This document shows positions 8,529 through 16,816 of a stretch of 16,816 bases of DNA, piece by piece. The notes under the pieces were generated by a model. It was not told where the DNA came from, did no database searches, and saw only the letters and a program-made list of their open reading frames with translations. Position numbers and translations under genes: made by a program. This DNA comes from Schoenoplectus triqueter (lineage: Eukaryota > Streptophyta > Magnoliopsida > Poales > Cyperaceae). Every line of letters begins with the position of its first letter. Within the stretch, counting starts at the first letter, position 1. The stretch is from NCBI GenBank assembly GCA_964058805.1, contig CAXKVV010002109.1, positions 1-16,816 on the forward strand, written 5' to 3'.

Positions 8529-8578
8529 ACGCGCCACTGCCAGTGGCACGTTTCATCCGCGCCAGTGCCAGTGGCGCG
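8529..8578. repeat. two GC-rich palindromes in the right TIR
   Basis: Copies lie at 8529-8551 (the same module as 1162-1184 with one mismatch, GGCACG) and 8558-8578 (the GCCAGTGCCAGTGGC variant, matching 1195-1215). Both main variants are thus kept at both ends of the element, in the same order relative to the TATA box. Confidence 0.75.
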
Positions 8579-8596
8579 TTACGATTCGTATTTTTA

Positions 8597-8612
8597 GAAT
8601 TTAACCGTTATC
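8597..8612 (-). promoter_or_regulatory. MURA-binding-site-like motif in the right TIR
   Basis: The minus strand reads GATAACGGTTAAATTC, the counterpart of 1098-1113. The shared core is AACGG(G/T)TAAATTC. The binding role is inferred from resemblance to the maize Mu motif and from symmetric placement. Confidence 0.5.
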
Positions 8613-8665
8613 AGTCTTATTATTAATAATATTCTTTTAATAATTATTATTTATAATAAAAACTG

Positions 8666-8674
8666 TGTGTTAAA
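8666..8674. repeat. right target-site duplication of the MULE
   Basis: TGTGTTAAA is identical to 1036-1044. The lack of any mismatch suggests the insertion is younger than the hAT-type element to the left, whose duplication has already diverged. With only nine bases that comparison is weak. Confidence 0.8.
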
Positions 8675-10395
8675 TATGCCCACTAATCTTACGGTGCCAC
8701 ATGTCACTAAAAGAGTGGCGTATATATTTTATTAAAGATATTTCAATCATTCACTAGTACGATGGTACCCAGCATTGTCACTTGCAGTACCGCATTTATT
8801 GCTTCTGCGCAATACTCTTTTTAGAGCGAACTCATTTTATATACTTGAATAAAGTACAAAATTTACGCTGTATACGATTGGGATTGGCCATATGTGTCGC
8901 AAATGACGTTACTAAAAATTACACTTCTTTCTTGATGAATTTTCAAAATATAAAATATTTATAATGATTCATTCTTACTATTTTTCTAGCTAATTGAACC
9001 CACTAAAATTGTTTTGAATTTCTCACTATTGACCCCATTAAAATTTTAGATCATTCGTCAATAAAAAAAAATCCTCTTTGTAATGGAATAAGATTAACAT
9101 TCATTTTAATAATTTTATTCTTTTAGTTGTTGTGTGACATTTCTTTGTGATTTCTTAGTTTAACAGATAAATTCAGTCTCATAATTTATTTGATTGCTCA
9201 ATTTCTTATCAAGAAATCAAAGTCAGAAATTTAGGGAAAAAAGAAAGTAATCAAGTTTATTTTTATTTGAAAAGCTCGCTTATATATAAAAGGGATAGAA
9301 CTTTAACTCATATTAATTATAATTTTTCATTTTTATGATAATTTAAGAATTGACTTTGACATTTTATCTAAATTTTTTATTTTTACTTCTTTTTTAAAAA
9401 AAGAACAAAAAATGTTGTTACTGAATGAATAATTTTTTTTTTTGGGGGGGGGGGAACACATATTAAGAAAGAAAATTTTAATTATTTTTTAGAGACATAT
9501 ATTGGAAAAAATTACATCATATTAATAATACAATAATAAAATAATTAATTATTATTATTACTTTTTGGCTTTCTTATATTCAATTCAGCGATATTTGAAC
9601 TTTGTATTTTTTTTACTAAAACAATTGTAAGTTTGTAACTCTTTTGTATATTTAAATTGAGATATATTAATATATTTTTTATTTATTTTTTAGTCCATGT
9701 GATAACTAATAAAATCTTGAAATTCTGCATTCAAAATGTCAATCCAAATAGTTCAATAATATATAGAAAATCTATTATAATTATTTTTTAATATTTTTTA
9801 TGATCAGTTTTAACATACAAATATTGATATTTTGTATCATTTAAAAAATTATAAAAATCATAGATGATAGTTATAAGATTTTGAAATGAATATTTTATTG
9901 AGATATATTAGATCAAATATTTTGACGTTATTTTTTTTTGAATTGACTATAGGAAATTGTCCTGAATTGAATAATATCATAATTGAACATACCTAGTTAA
10001 CAGTTGCATTGTCATAACACGTGACTTTGACCAAGAAACCAGTCGATTATGTTTCCCTTCTTGAGTTATTTTAGAATGGGATCCGAGTCGAAGGCATTGA
10101 TTCTCTGCACCTTAATTTACAACATTTGGTGGAAATTAGAGCTGTAAAAAATTGTAGTTTATGGATCGCTCAGTGGTTTGTTCGGGACTGATTAAATTTA
10201 ATTTATTCATTAAATTGGTTAAATTAATGAATCGAGTTTGAACTAGGTTTGACTCGACTCTTTAGACTCGTTTATTATCGCTACTACTTATTAAGGATGT
10301 ATGTGTCTTAATTTTGTAACGGTTCAGATTTTTTGTTGAATTTTTAGAACTAATATCACTCATCAGATTGAGTTATTAATCAAATAATATTACTA
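8675..10395. other. AT-rich intergenic stretch
   Basis: No gene was recognised. There are frequent stops in all frames and many A or T runs. A T10G11 tract lies at about 9432-9452. Near 10018 there is CACGTG followed closely by TTTGACC, which resemble a G-box and a W-box but have no gene downstream to serve. From about 10140 the text (TAGAGCTGTAAAAAATTG, then GAATCGAGTTTGAAC, GACTCGACTC) resembles hAT-type element debris, but no second end was found. Confidence 0.5.
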
Positions 10396-10723
10396 TCTCT
10401 ATAACCATTTGTGTTGAAGTTAGGATTTTCTCTCAATTTTATTTATTACACGAAATATTACATAATTTAGGAGTACAATTGCTCTATTTTGTTTCTTTTT
10501 TTCTTAAATTGCCATCAATTATGAATTTTAACTTTCCTTAAACGCTGAATGTTAACTTTTCTCTCAATTTACATTTAATTTGTATTAATTATGTATTCAT
10601 GATTGAAATTTAAATTAATTACTAAATTATTTTTATTTTTATTTTCCTTATTTTTCACATGAAGTTATGAAATTTTATATTTGTAAAAGATATCACCGTA
10701 GCAACGTACGAGCAAGATACTAG
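10396..10723 (+). mobile_element. candidate short Helitron (3' end supported, 5' end tentative)
   Basis: The 3' end has CCGTAGCAACGTACGAG, with a small CGTA/TACG stem around GCAACG, then CTAG at 10720-10723 followed by T. This is the usual Helitron 3' arrangement, and its GCAACG core is shared with the clearer Helitron at 14235. A possible 5' end is A|TCTCTATAACC at 10396. The body is AT-rich and non-coding. The 3' end could belong to a longer element. Confidence 0.4.
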
Positions 10724-12000
10724 TTTTATTTTAATTACAACATTTAGAAGTTACTAATCACCAATAAAACCCTTAAAACCCTCTTTTTTCTTAGTTGTAG
10801 AAATAGATCGAGTCTGATTATTAATATCTCTACGAATTCGACACCTCACTATACTTTTCGAGTCAACCGCTTGCAACAAAATTGAGCGTAACAAGTATTT
10901 TAAAAGACCACGGAAGAATATTTTACATGACCTTAAATGGTTCAACATAGCTTTATACTGTGAAGCTACTTTGTGATATTTACCAAAAGTAAACGTTAAA
11001 AAAAATTGCCTCATATTTGCCCGTTTCTCTCTCTGACCTCTGCTTTTATCCGCAACAAAACATGCATAAAGCAAAAGAGCCGAATGCTTTCTCTTGTGAG
11101 AAAAGAATATTGGAATTTAGAATGCATCAAGATTGCAACGAGCCGACGACAAATCCATAATATTTTCCTTTTTTTTACCAAATAGTTGGATCCACAAAAC
11201 GAATTTAGTCCAACAAACTTATAATCAAACTTATTTTTACAAGAGGCCTCCAAAGGACGAGCATATTGTTTTGTTCATGGCCTCTAAAAATGAATAACAA
11301 ACAAACATATGCATTGATTTTTCCATTTTCAAGCATATTATAGTAAATGTACTTATATCTCATGTTCACCACGGTGCCAGTAATGCTTTTAAATGTTTTA
11401 TGCTATTGAAAAAAGTTGCCCATCTTTTTTTGAGTGATGATGAAAGTCTAACTCAACTTTTAATTGTTCATAAAGAACAATCCATCAGTATTTCGAATTT
11501 ACGACCTCCCACGTGGATGTTAATTAACAATTATTTTCATTTTAGTTTAATATAAGCGGAACTTTTCCTGCAAAAACCTTTCACATGGATTTGAGGCGTC
11601 ACTTTTAAACATATTCAGCGAGTCTTCACCATAAATCAGCTCATAATTAAAAATATAATTAGGTTGAACACTCCAACGGCAATTGGTGATACTGATAGAG
11701 TGATAGTTGGTTCACTGAACAAAAAGAGCAGTCTACATAACACACATTTTCCTTTTTTAATAGGGTCGTCTACTTGTCTTAATGGAAAATAATGGGGTCT
11801 ACTTATATATGTTTAGGACCTACCATGAAAGAAAGGCTGAAAATATGATCTACGCCGGCTTCTCGATTACTTTTTTATTTCAGAGTTATTAGATTAAAAA
11901 AATGAAAGCAAATATTTGTTTTTATTCTTTTTTTTTTAAAAGCACTCCAAAAAGAAACCAGCATCCAGTTCTAATATATATATATATATATATATAGAAT
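10724..12000. other. intergenic stretch, no gene recognised
   Basis: Part of it (10745-11280) is less AT-rich and carries overlapping minus-strand open frames of 106 and 80 codons. Their products show no recognisable domain, and their hydrophobic, Lys-rich composition is not convincing. ACCCTTAAAACCCT near 10770 resembles a telo-box. The rest holds scattered A/T tracts. A TA microsatellite starts at 11974 and abuts the MITE pair. Confidence 0.45.
11974..11996. repeat. TA microsatellite, left of the MITE pair
   Basis: A run of about eleven TA units directly precedes the left end of the MITE pair. A longer run lies on its right side, so the element probably inserted into, or lies within, a TA array. 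Confidence 0.85.
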
Positions 12001-12724
12001 TAGGTTATGGTACTTTGCAAAGTACAAAAACATTATGTGCTTTGCGCTCTATTTTTAATTTTAAGTAAAAAATGATCGATCCAAACCACTCAATCTAATC
12101 CCCATATCAAAATATATTAGTAAACCAAATTTTATAATTTTTGGAATTTATTTGCTATTTTTTTGGATAGGGGGAAAACCATTATTTTTGGATAAACCAA
12201 AATTCTCAGATCAAGTCATTTTTCCTCATCAGAAAAAATAGCAAGAAAATTCTAAAAAATATAAAATTTGATTTAGTAATAGACTTTGATATGAAGATTA
12301 GATTGAACGGTTCAGATCGATTATTTCTGACTTGAAATTAAAAATAGAGCGCAAAGCACAGAGGCGTTGTGTGCTTTGCGCTCTATTTTAATTTCAAGTC
12401 AGAAATAATTGATCCGAACCGTTCAATCTAATCTTCATATCAAAATCTATTAGTAAACCAAATTTTATATTTTTTAGAATTTTTTGTTATTTTTTCCGGT
12501 GAGGAGAAAATGACTTGATCAGATAATTCTGGTTCATCAAAAAATGACGGTTTTTCCTGTATTAAAAAAATAACAAATGAATTCTAAAAAATATAAAATT
12601 TGATTTACTAATAAATTTTAATATGGAGATTAGATTGAGCGGTTTGAATCGATCATTTCTAACTTAAAATTAATAATAAAACGCAAAGCACACAACGCTC
12701 TTGTGCTTTGCAAAACACCATATC

Positions 12725-12727
<3 letters not shown>
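12001..12727. mobile_element. back-to-back MITE pair forming a long inverted repeat
   Basis: The outer ends TAGGTTATGG (12001-12010) and CCATATCCTA (12718-12727) are inverted copies. The left arm (12001-12360) and right arm (12370-12727) are inverted copies of each other along their whole length, around a 9-base centre (GAGGCGTTG). Each arm is itself a foldback: its first 100 or so bases (GTGCTTTGCGCTC..., 12037 onward) recur inverted near its other end (...GAGCGCAAAGCAC, to 12359). The structure is therefore A-A'-A-A', consistent with two copies of one MITE joined head to head after loss of about 20-35 bp of outer terminus at the junction. No coding is seen. A TA target is likely but masked by the TA arrays. 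Confidence 0.75.

Positions 12728-12782
<55 letters not shown>
12728..12782. repeat. TA microsatellite, right of the MITE pair
   Basis: A nearly pure TA array of about 25 units immediately follows the right end of the MITE pair. Confidence 0.9.
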
Positions 12783-12785
<3 letters not shown>

Positions 12786-13131
12786 TAACGACAACCATCG
12801 GGCCTCGCGTTTCTTTTATAAAATCATGACGACATTTTTCCTTTTATAAAATCATGACACTCAGATAGGTTACGAAGGTACGAATGCTTATTGTTGATTT
12901 TTTTCATTTAGTAGAATATCTTTCTTTCACTTACAATTTTATTAAATTAAATAATATAGAGAACAACAATATTTATATGGAGGAGAAGCAAAAGGAGAAA
13001 ATAAAATGAAACAAACAAATAAAAAAAGAAAGGAGCGAGAACGAATTATCATAAACCCGCATAGTCAAGTTGAAGAATGTGCATATATTATCGAAAACTC
13101 AACAAAATCATCTGCAAAGACCACTTTTTTC
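12783..13131. other. intergenic stretch with a short tandem duplication
   Basis: CTTTTATAAAATCATGAC occurs at 12813-12830 and again at 12841-12858 (28-bp spacing). The rest is A-rich sequence with no gene recognised. Confidence 0.6.
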
Positions 13132-13449
13132 TAAGGCTGTAAACGAATCAAATTCGATCGAATTAAGTTTTATGCTAATTTAATTTGAAATTAATTTAAA
13201 CTAAATTAAATTCAAACTAAATCAAATTTAAATTAAATCAAACTCGAGCTAAATCAAACTTGAACTGAAATCGAACTCTATATGAACTCAATTATTTTAA
13301 CTTTTTTATTTATTATTGTTGTATTAAATAATTTCTTTGATTTATCGATTTGCAAAATAAACTTGAATTTTAAAATTTATCTTGTTTAAATTTTATGCAG
13401 GGATTAGAATACAAAATGGATTAGCAAACAAAAACCAAAATTAATGATG

Positions 13450-14234
13450 AGATGCAAGAGCTTAATCAAGATTGCATTAGGATTAGGTTTAGTTAGACAC
13501 AAACTGGGTTGAATTAGTTAAAGTAAATTGAGCTTAAATAGTAAGGAAAAGTAAGAAATCATAGTTCTGCCCAGCAAGCCGTTATAACGGCTTAGGAGTC
13601 AGAGCAAATCGTTGAGTAACGACTCAGTAGCCATTACAACGGTTCAACAAAACGTTATAACGGTTTATCAAATCATTATAATGGCTCAACTCAAGATATC
13701 AAGAATAAAAAATAAGATCCAACGACTATCCTTTCTAACCTGTTACAACGGCTCCCAAATCGTTGTAACGAAAGATGAAAATAGTTTTTTTCATTTATTC
13801 CAGATGTCTATTTAAATGATTAATTCTCTCACTGTTGATGTGAATCTGTCCTACCTAGCTAAATTATTCATTTCAGAAAGCATACCAGTAATATCTTAAG
13901 TGAGAGAGTTAACTCCAAGAGATTGAAAATACTTAATTAGTCAAATTCTTATTTAAACTCAATCTAATTTCTTTTCATTCTTTCAACTCGATCCTTCGTG
14001 ATGTACTTTTCTTTGTCATTTTTTTGAGCTGTAGTGCTCATTTTTATTTTGAGTGTGTTGTCACTCTTGTTAACGATAGACTTGGCAGCTCATTTTTATG
14101 TAAGAGACCAAGTTCTACAAGTGTAAAATTATTTTTTAGTGTTCTTATTTGTAGACATTATAGGCCGAACTCCGTTACATCTTGTGTTCTTATTTGTTCT
14201 TTTCTTTTCTTTTATCTCTTTGCTTTAGTTACTA
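13450..14234 (+). repeat. LTR-like non-coding repeat, split by a Helitron
   Basis: The stretch has no protein match by eye. Its style resembles a plant retrotransposon LTR: promoter-like palindromes, then T-rich sequence, then (resuming past the Helitron at 14703) TTGAATTGAATTATCTTCCGCTGCC, similar to LTR 3' ends. No primer-binding site, polypurine tract or second LTR was seen, so a solo or degraded LTR is the most that can be suggested. Open frames at 13612-13815 and 14024-14293 have no recognisable product. Confidence 0.25.
13576..13772. repeat. cluster of AACGG-containing palindromes
   Basis: A perfect 18-bp palindrome, AAGCCGTTATAACGGCTT, lies at 13576-13593. Degenerate relatives follow near 13606, 13629, 13650, 13671, 13740 and 13757 (for example AAACGTTATAACGGTTT and ATCGTTGTAACG). 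The repeated half-site AACGG is the core of the plant MSA element bound by three-repeat MYB proteins, and CNGTTR is a general MYB site. A regulatory role is inference. Confidence 0.6.
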
Positions 14235-14702
14235 CTAGCTATATATCCGCGCGTTGCAGCAGACTCTTTTATTTAAATATTAAAATATTATAAGATAAAA
14301 AAATTCATATTTATCTAATATTAAATTATAAATTCACCAAATTATAGAGAAAACATATAATAAAGACTATATTTAATCTTGGATGAGATTTTTACACAAT
14401 ATGAATTAATGATTCATAATTTTTATGGCAAAATATAAATTATTCTAACATATATTATCACCATTAATTTTTTACCAAATATGCATAAAGTTGCTAAATA
14501 CAAAAATTATATTATGGAAATAATAGTATATATGGGAAAGAAATGGAGAGAAAGAAGAGATAAATGGACGCGATCACAAACGTTCGATCAACAAAAAATA
14601 AATATTATCCGTCTAATTGAGGGATAAAATGGGTATAATAAAAAAATACCATGACAAAAAATGGACCCTCCAATTCTTATATGCTTTATATAATAGTATA
14701 GA
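14235..14702 (-). mobile_element. non-autonomous Helitron, 468 bp
   Basis: On the minus strand the element starts TCTATACTATTATATAAAGC (14702 downward), preceded by A (14703). It ends GCAACGCGCGGATATATAGCTAG (14257-14235) in two parts, GCAACGCGCGG and ATATATAGCTAG, followed by T (14234). A 5' TC, a 3' CTAG after a GC-rich GCAACGCGCGG hairpin remnant, and insertion between A and T with no duplication are all Helitron hallmarks. The TCTATACTATTA start matches common plant Helitron families. No Rep/helicase coding is present. Confidence 0.75.
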
Positions 14703-15146
14703 TATCCTTGTTGAGAATTGAATTGAATTATCTTCCGCTGCCATTACATTTAAATATTAAGCCCCAAATCGATATCTATATTTTTAACTTAGGTTCTTTA
14801 CAATCTTACATTATCTAAACTTCAAAGACCATCCCCTAAGGCTTATAATTTTCATATTATCATAAATATCTAGAGCTAAAATAATTAATATTTTTATTAA
14901 TATATATTAAAAAATAAAAAAACTAATATCTATTAATTTAATAAATTAATAATATCTTACTAAATTTATAATAAAATAATTATATTATTACGTATATTAT
15001 TGTCTAAATATTTAAAATAAATATAAATAATTGAACCGAACTCAAATCAAACTAAAAAAAAAGTCTAGTCAAACGAACTGAACTCAAGCTAAAATCGAAT
15101 CGAATACCGAATGAATTACGAATTATGAATTTTTCCTGTACCCCTA

Positions 15147-16593
15147 CTTTCCTCTGTTCTTTATTGATCAACTCCTCAAAAGATTGACGAACCAAAATTA
15201 TTATTTTTAATAAAAAAAAATGAGAATTAAAACTCTCAAATTAAATGTCTATAAAGAGCCACTTGCCTTGTTCTTCATTGCCTTTTGCTACTTTTGCTAT
15301 TTCGACGGATATTTAGGATTCTTTCGACTGATGATTGACCCCACAAGATCAAAAGAAGAAAACTTTCAAGTCCCTATACGGTATATTTGCATACCGTAAC
15401 ATGCCCAATAAAATATAATGGTGAAATGGGATGAAAGTTAAGAACTAAAAGATGAATTTTATAGGTACTAAACTAATAATCATTAAAATATAACCTCACT
15501 AAAAATGAGGTAGAGCCCAACTTCAAAATATTAGTATACTGGACTTAGAAGTTAAGTAGGATGTACTGTCCCTACCTACTTCGACCGAAAAACAAAAAAA
15601 TGAACTTCGAAAGAGCCAAAATGGGCCTAAAAAAGGCCTTTCTGAAGCAGCAAATAGATTAATAATATGCCTTGACACAACATCTGATTTGGAGTACGAT
15701 TAATGTTGGCGAAACGGTAATTTGGAAGTAGGAAAAGCATTTCCTTCATGGTCCTTGGACCGAGTTTTGTGTAATATGTCATATAAATTGGGCTTCCGAG
15801 GTTTATACAAATAAACTGTTCCACATTAAATTTTGGCATTCTTACCAGTTACCGTGTTATTCTTTTCAATTATATGAACTGTTGCCCAGGGAATAAAAAA
15901 AAAGACAAATGTTATGTAAACTCAATAGCAAGTTGTTGATCTCCAATTACAGTGCACTAGATGAAAGTTATTCACTAAGGAAAATGTATAGAAATTAGAA
16001 AAATATTAATTAACTGCAATTATTTATTTATCAATATCAACTAAGAATATGCAAGTGTTAAGTAAAAAGTATTAACATTTCTATATTGAAAATGTATAGA
16101 AATTAGAAAAATATAACTTTAATTAATTAATACTTGTAAATTTTTTAATTAACAAATAGATAATTACAGTTAATATATATTTGGTTGAGATTTTATCAGA
16201 ACAGAGGCGGACAATGGACAGCACTCTTAAAGGAAATAATGGCACCTCTTGCACTGGAGATATGTGAAGTACAGACACCCAAAAATGAATGGGTGAAGCT
16301 TCTTTTAATATAGAAAGCAAATTTTGCGTCGAACTGGTATACATTTAGTCCGAACAACACCAAAATTGTACAAAGATTCAAGTGAGAGGTTCAGTACTAA
16401 AGTATGAATGCATGACTCTGTTTACAGTCTAATAAGGATCATTTACTATTTGCTCCAATTTTCCATTATCGCACTTTTGAAGAAAAAAAAATCATTGAAA
16501 ATAGTATCCAGTTATGTCCAGTGAAGATCTCCTTCAGGGAGACACTTGGGATGGGAAATCATACATACCCCTCCATTTTGCTTCAAGATAATG
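15147..16593. other. intergenic stretch downstream of the transporter gene
   Basis: No gene was recognised. An 8-bp stem TACGGTAT/ATACCGTA with the 6-base loop ATTTGC lies at 15377-15398. A 27-bp direct repeat lies at 15980-16006 and 16088-16114. The part from about 16200 to 16593 is less AT-rich and is probably the 3' untranslated region and flank of the minus-strand transporter. Minus-strand open frames at 16123-16381 and 15627-15839 give no recognisable protein. Confidence 0.5.
15980..16114. repeat. 27-bp direct repeat pair
   Basis: The word GAAAATGTATAGAAATTAG followed by AAAAATAT occurs at 15980-16006 and 16088-16114, 108 bp apart, without mismatch. The AT-rich spacer shows no element ends, so this is a local duplication of unknown cause. 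Confidence 0.7.
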
Positions 16594-16816
16594 TTACCCC
16601 TTCACTGCATCTTTCTCCATATCTGAAAATTTTTCGTACTGCAACCCCTCAATTTCCTCACAATTACCATGAGCCACATCATAGGTTGCATGTACTCCGA
16701 ACAATAAATAATAAATCAGCATCACTCCAGTGCAGAGCCCAAATCTCACAAAGGCTTGAGAGCCCAGAGAACCCATGAGGAACAAATTCGTAGCAATTGA
16801 TAATGAAGGAAACCAT
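16594..16816 (-). CDS. cationic amino acid transporter (CAT family), C-terminal end, partial
   Basis: The frame is open from the window edge (16815) to TAA at 16594-16596 and encodes 73 residues. It begins WFPSLSIATNLFLMGSLG and continues QAFVRFGLCTGVMLIYYLLF, then GVHATYDVAHGN and a hydrophilic Glu/Lys tail. PSLSIATN-FLMGSL, the (F/V)RFG block and LIYY-LFG-HATYD mark the last two membrane segments of plant CAT proteins, closest by eye to the CAT1/CAT5/CAT8 group. These carry basic amino acids across the plasma or internal membranes by proton-coupled uptake. The rest of the gene lies beyond 16816. The tail looks normal and no break is seen. This is the only ordinary host gene in the window. 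Confidence 0.8.
   Translation of the reverse strand, partial: WFPSLSIATNLFLMGSLGSQAFVRFGLCTGVMLIYYLLFGVHATYDVAHGNCEEIEGLQYEKFSDMEKDAVKG

Larger units (their letters stand above)
1045..8665. mobile_element. complete two-gene Mutator-like element (MULE)
   Basis: The element is 7,621 bp, bounded by a perfect 9-bp duplication and by long terminal inverted repeats (about 188 bp on the left, about 153 bp on the right). It contains a mudrA-like transposase gene reading rightward from the left TIR and a multi-exon PMD gene reading leftward from the right TIR. Their 3' ends face each other at 4457 and 4602. The termini, duplication, transposase domains and TIR-borne promoters agree with one another, so the element call is secure. 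Both genes carry disabling changes, so this copy is probably no longer autonomous. Confidence 0.9.
8513..8665 (-). repeat. right terminal inverted repeat of the MULE
   Basis: Read on the minus strand from 8665 it begins CAGTTTTTATTATAAATAA and follows the left TIR through the AT-rich part, the AACGGTTAAATTC motif, the palindromes and the TATA box. It is shorter than the left repeat mainly because it has two palindromes instead of three. Confidence 0.85.
13132..15146. mobile_element. possible old hAT-type element hosting later insertions
   Basis: TAAGGCTGTAAACGAATC starts at 13132. The minus strand from 15146 starts TAGGGGTACAGGAAAAATTC. Both resemble common plant hAT ends (TAGGG(C/G)TGTA...). 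Both ends run inward into similar degenerate words (AACTCGAGCTAAATC; GAACTGAACTCAAGC). Flanking octamers CTTTTTTC (13124-13131) and CTTTCCTC (15147-15154) match at 6 of 8, the differences being T/C. The LTR-like stretch and a Helitron would be nested inside. The two ends could also belong to separate fragments. Confidence 0.3.

Noticed and set aside
8270..8604. Open frames rich in Arg/Glu/Lys or Ser/Leu/Phe across the CT/GA tract
   Set aside because: Produced by microsatellite composition; the tract lies in the inferred leader of the PMD gene.
960..8717. GTGACAT words facing each other outside the MULE (GGTGACATACC near 960; minus strand GTGACATGTGGC from 8716)
   Set aside because: They could be ends of a host MITE that the MULE entered, but beyond about seven bases the similarity is poor and no duplication was found.
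9432..9452. T10G11 homopolymer junction
   Set aside because: Possibly an insertion scar or sequencing-prone tract; no element ends or duplication around it.
10015..10040. G-box-like CACGTG next to a W-box-like TTTGACC
   Set aside because: Short motifs of this kind are frequent, and no gene starts nearby on either strand.
10754..11253. Two overlapping minus-strand open frames of 106 and 80 codons
   Set aside because: No recognisable domain, no supporting splice structure or promoter, and composition typical of chance frames.
15377..15398. 8-bp stem-loop TACGGTAT/ATACCGTA
   Set aside because: No U-run, gene end or other context that would make it a terminator or RNA gene in a plant nuclear sequence.

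Overview
The window looks like nuclear DNA of a flowering plant, probably a eudicot. It is strongly AT-rich intergenic sequence filled with plant transposons, it contains small GT-AG introns of 70-90 bp, and it ends in the last coding piece of a plant cationic amino acid transporter gene. Species cannot be fixed from the sequence.

The centrepiece is a complete Mutator-like element (MULE) at 1045-8665, flanked by a perfect 9-bp target-site duplication (TGTGTTAAA, 1036-1044 and 8666-8674). It carries long terminal inverted repeats that start CAG(A/T)TTTTATTATAAATAA. Each repeat holds a copy of a motif resembling the maize MURA binding site, a cluster of GC-rich palindromes built on GCGCCACTGCCAGTGGCGC, and a TATA box pointing inward. 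Two genes converge on a 144-bp gap in the middle. The left gene (+ strand, 1310-4457) encodes a mudrA-type transposase with a WRKY-GCM1-like zinc finger, an MULE DDE core and a SWIM zinc knuckle. It is broken by three stop codons and one 1-bp deletion. The right gene (- strand, coding 7394 to 4602) can be assembled into ten coding exons with matching intron phases. It encodes a protein of about 690 residues with a plant mobile domain (PMD, aminotransferase-like mobile domain) and has a single in-frame stop. Its 5' leader carries a GA-rich microsatellite and an 886-bp intron made mostly of a roughly 29-bp minisatellite. The layout recalls maize MuDR (mudrA and mudrB, convergent, each driven from its own TIR), but the second gene is a PMD gene. 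This two-gene PMD-MULE is the system most worth following up.

The left flank (1-1044) holds an hAT-type non-autonomous element (78-925, 8-bp TSD with one mismatch), apparently with another element nested in it. The right flank (8675-16593) is intergenic. It has a Helitron 3' end at 10723, a 727-bp back-to-back MITE inverted repeat (12001-12727) between TA microsatellites, an LTR-like stretch with a cluster of AACGG palindromes (about 13450-13780), and a clear 468-bp minus-strand Helitron (14235-14702). The host transporter gene enters from the right edge on the minus strand (16594-16816).

The premature stops in both MULE genes are explainable by C-to-T or G-to-A changes, which fits a formerly active, methylated and silenced element. 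This is inference. Exon limits and domain calls were made by eye and need transcript or homology support.
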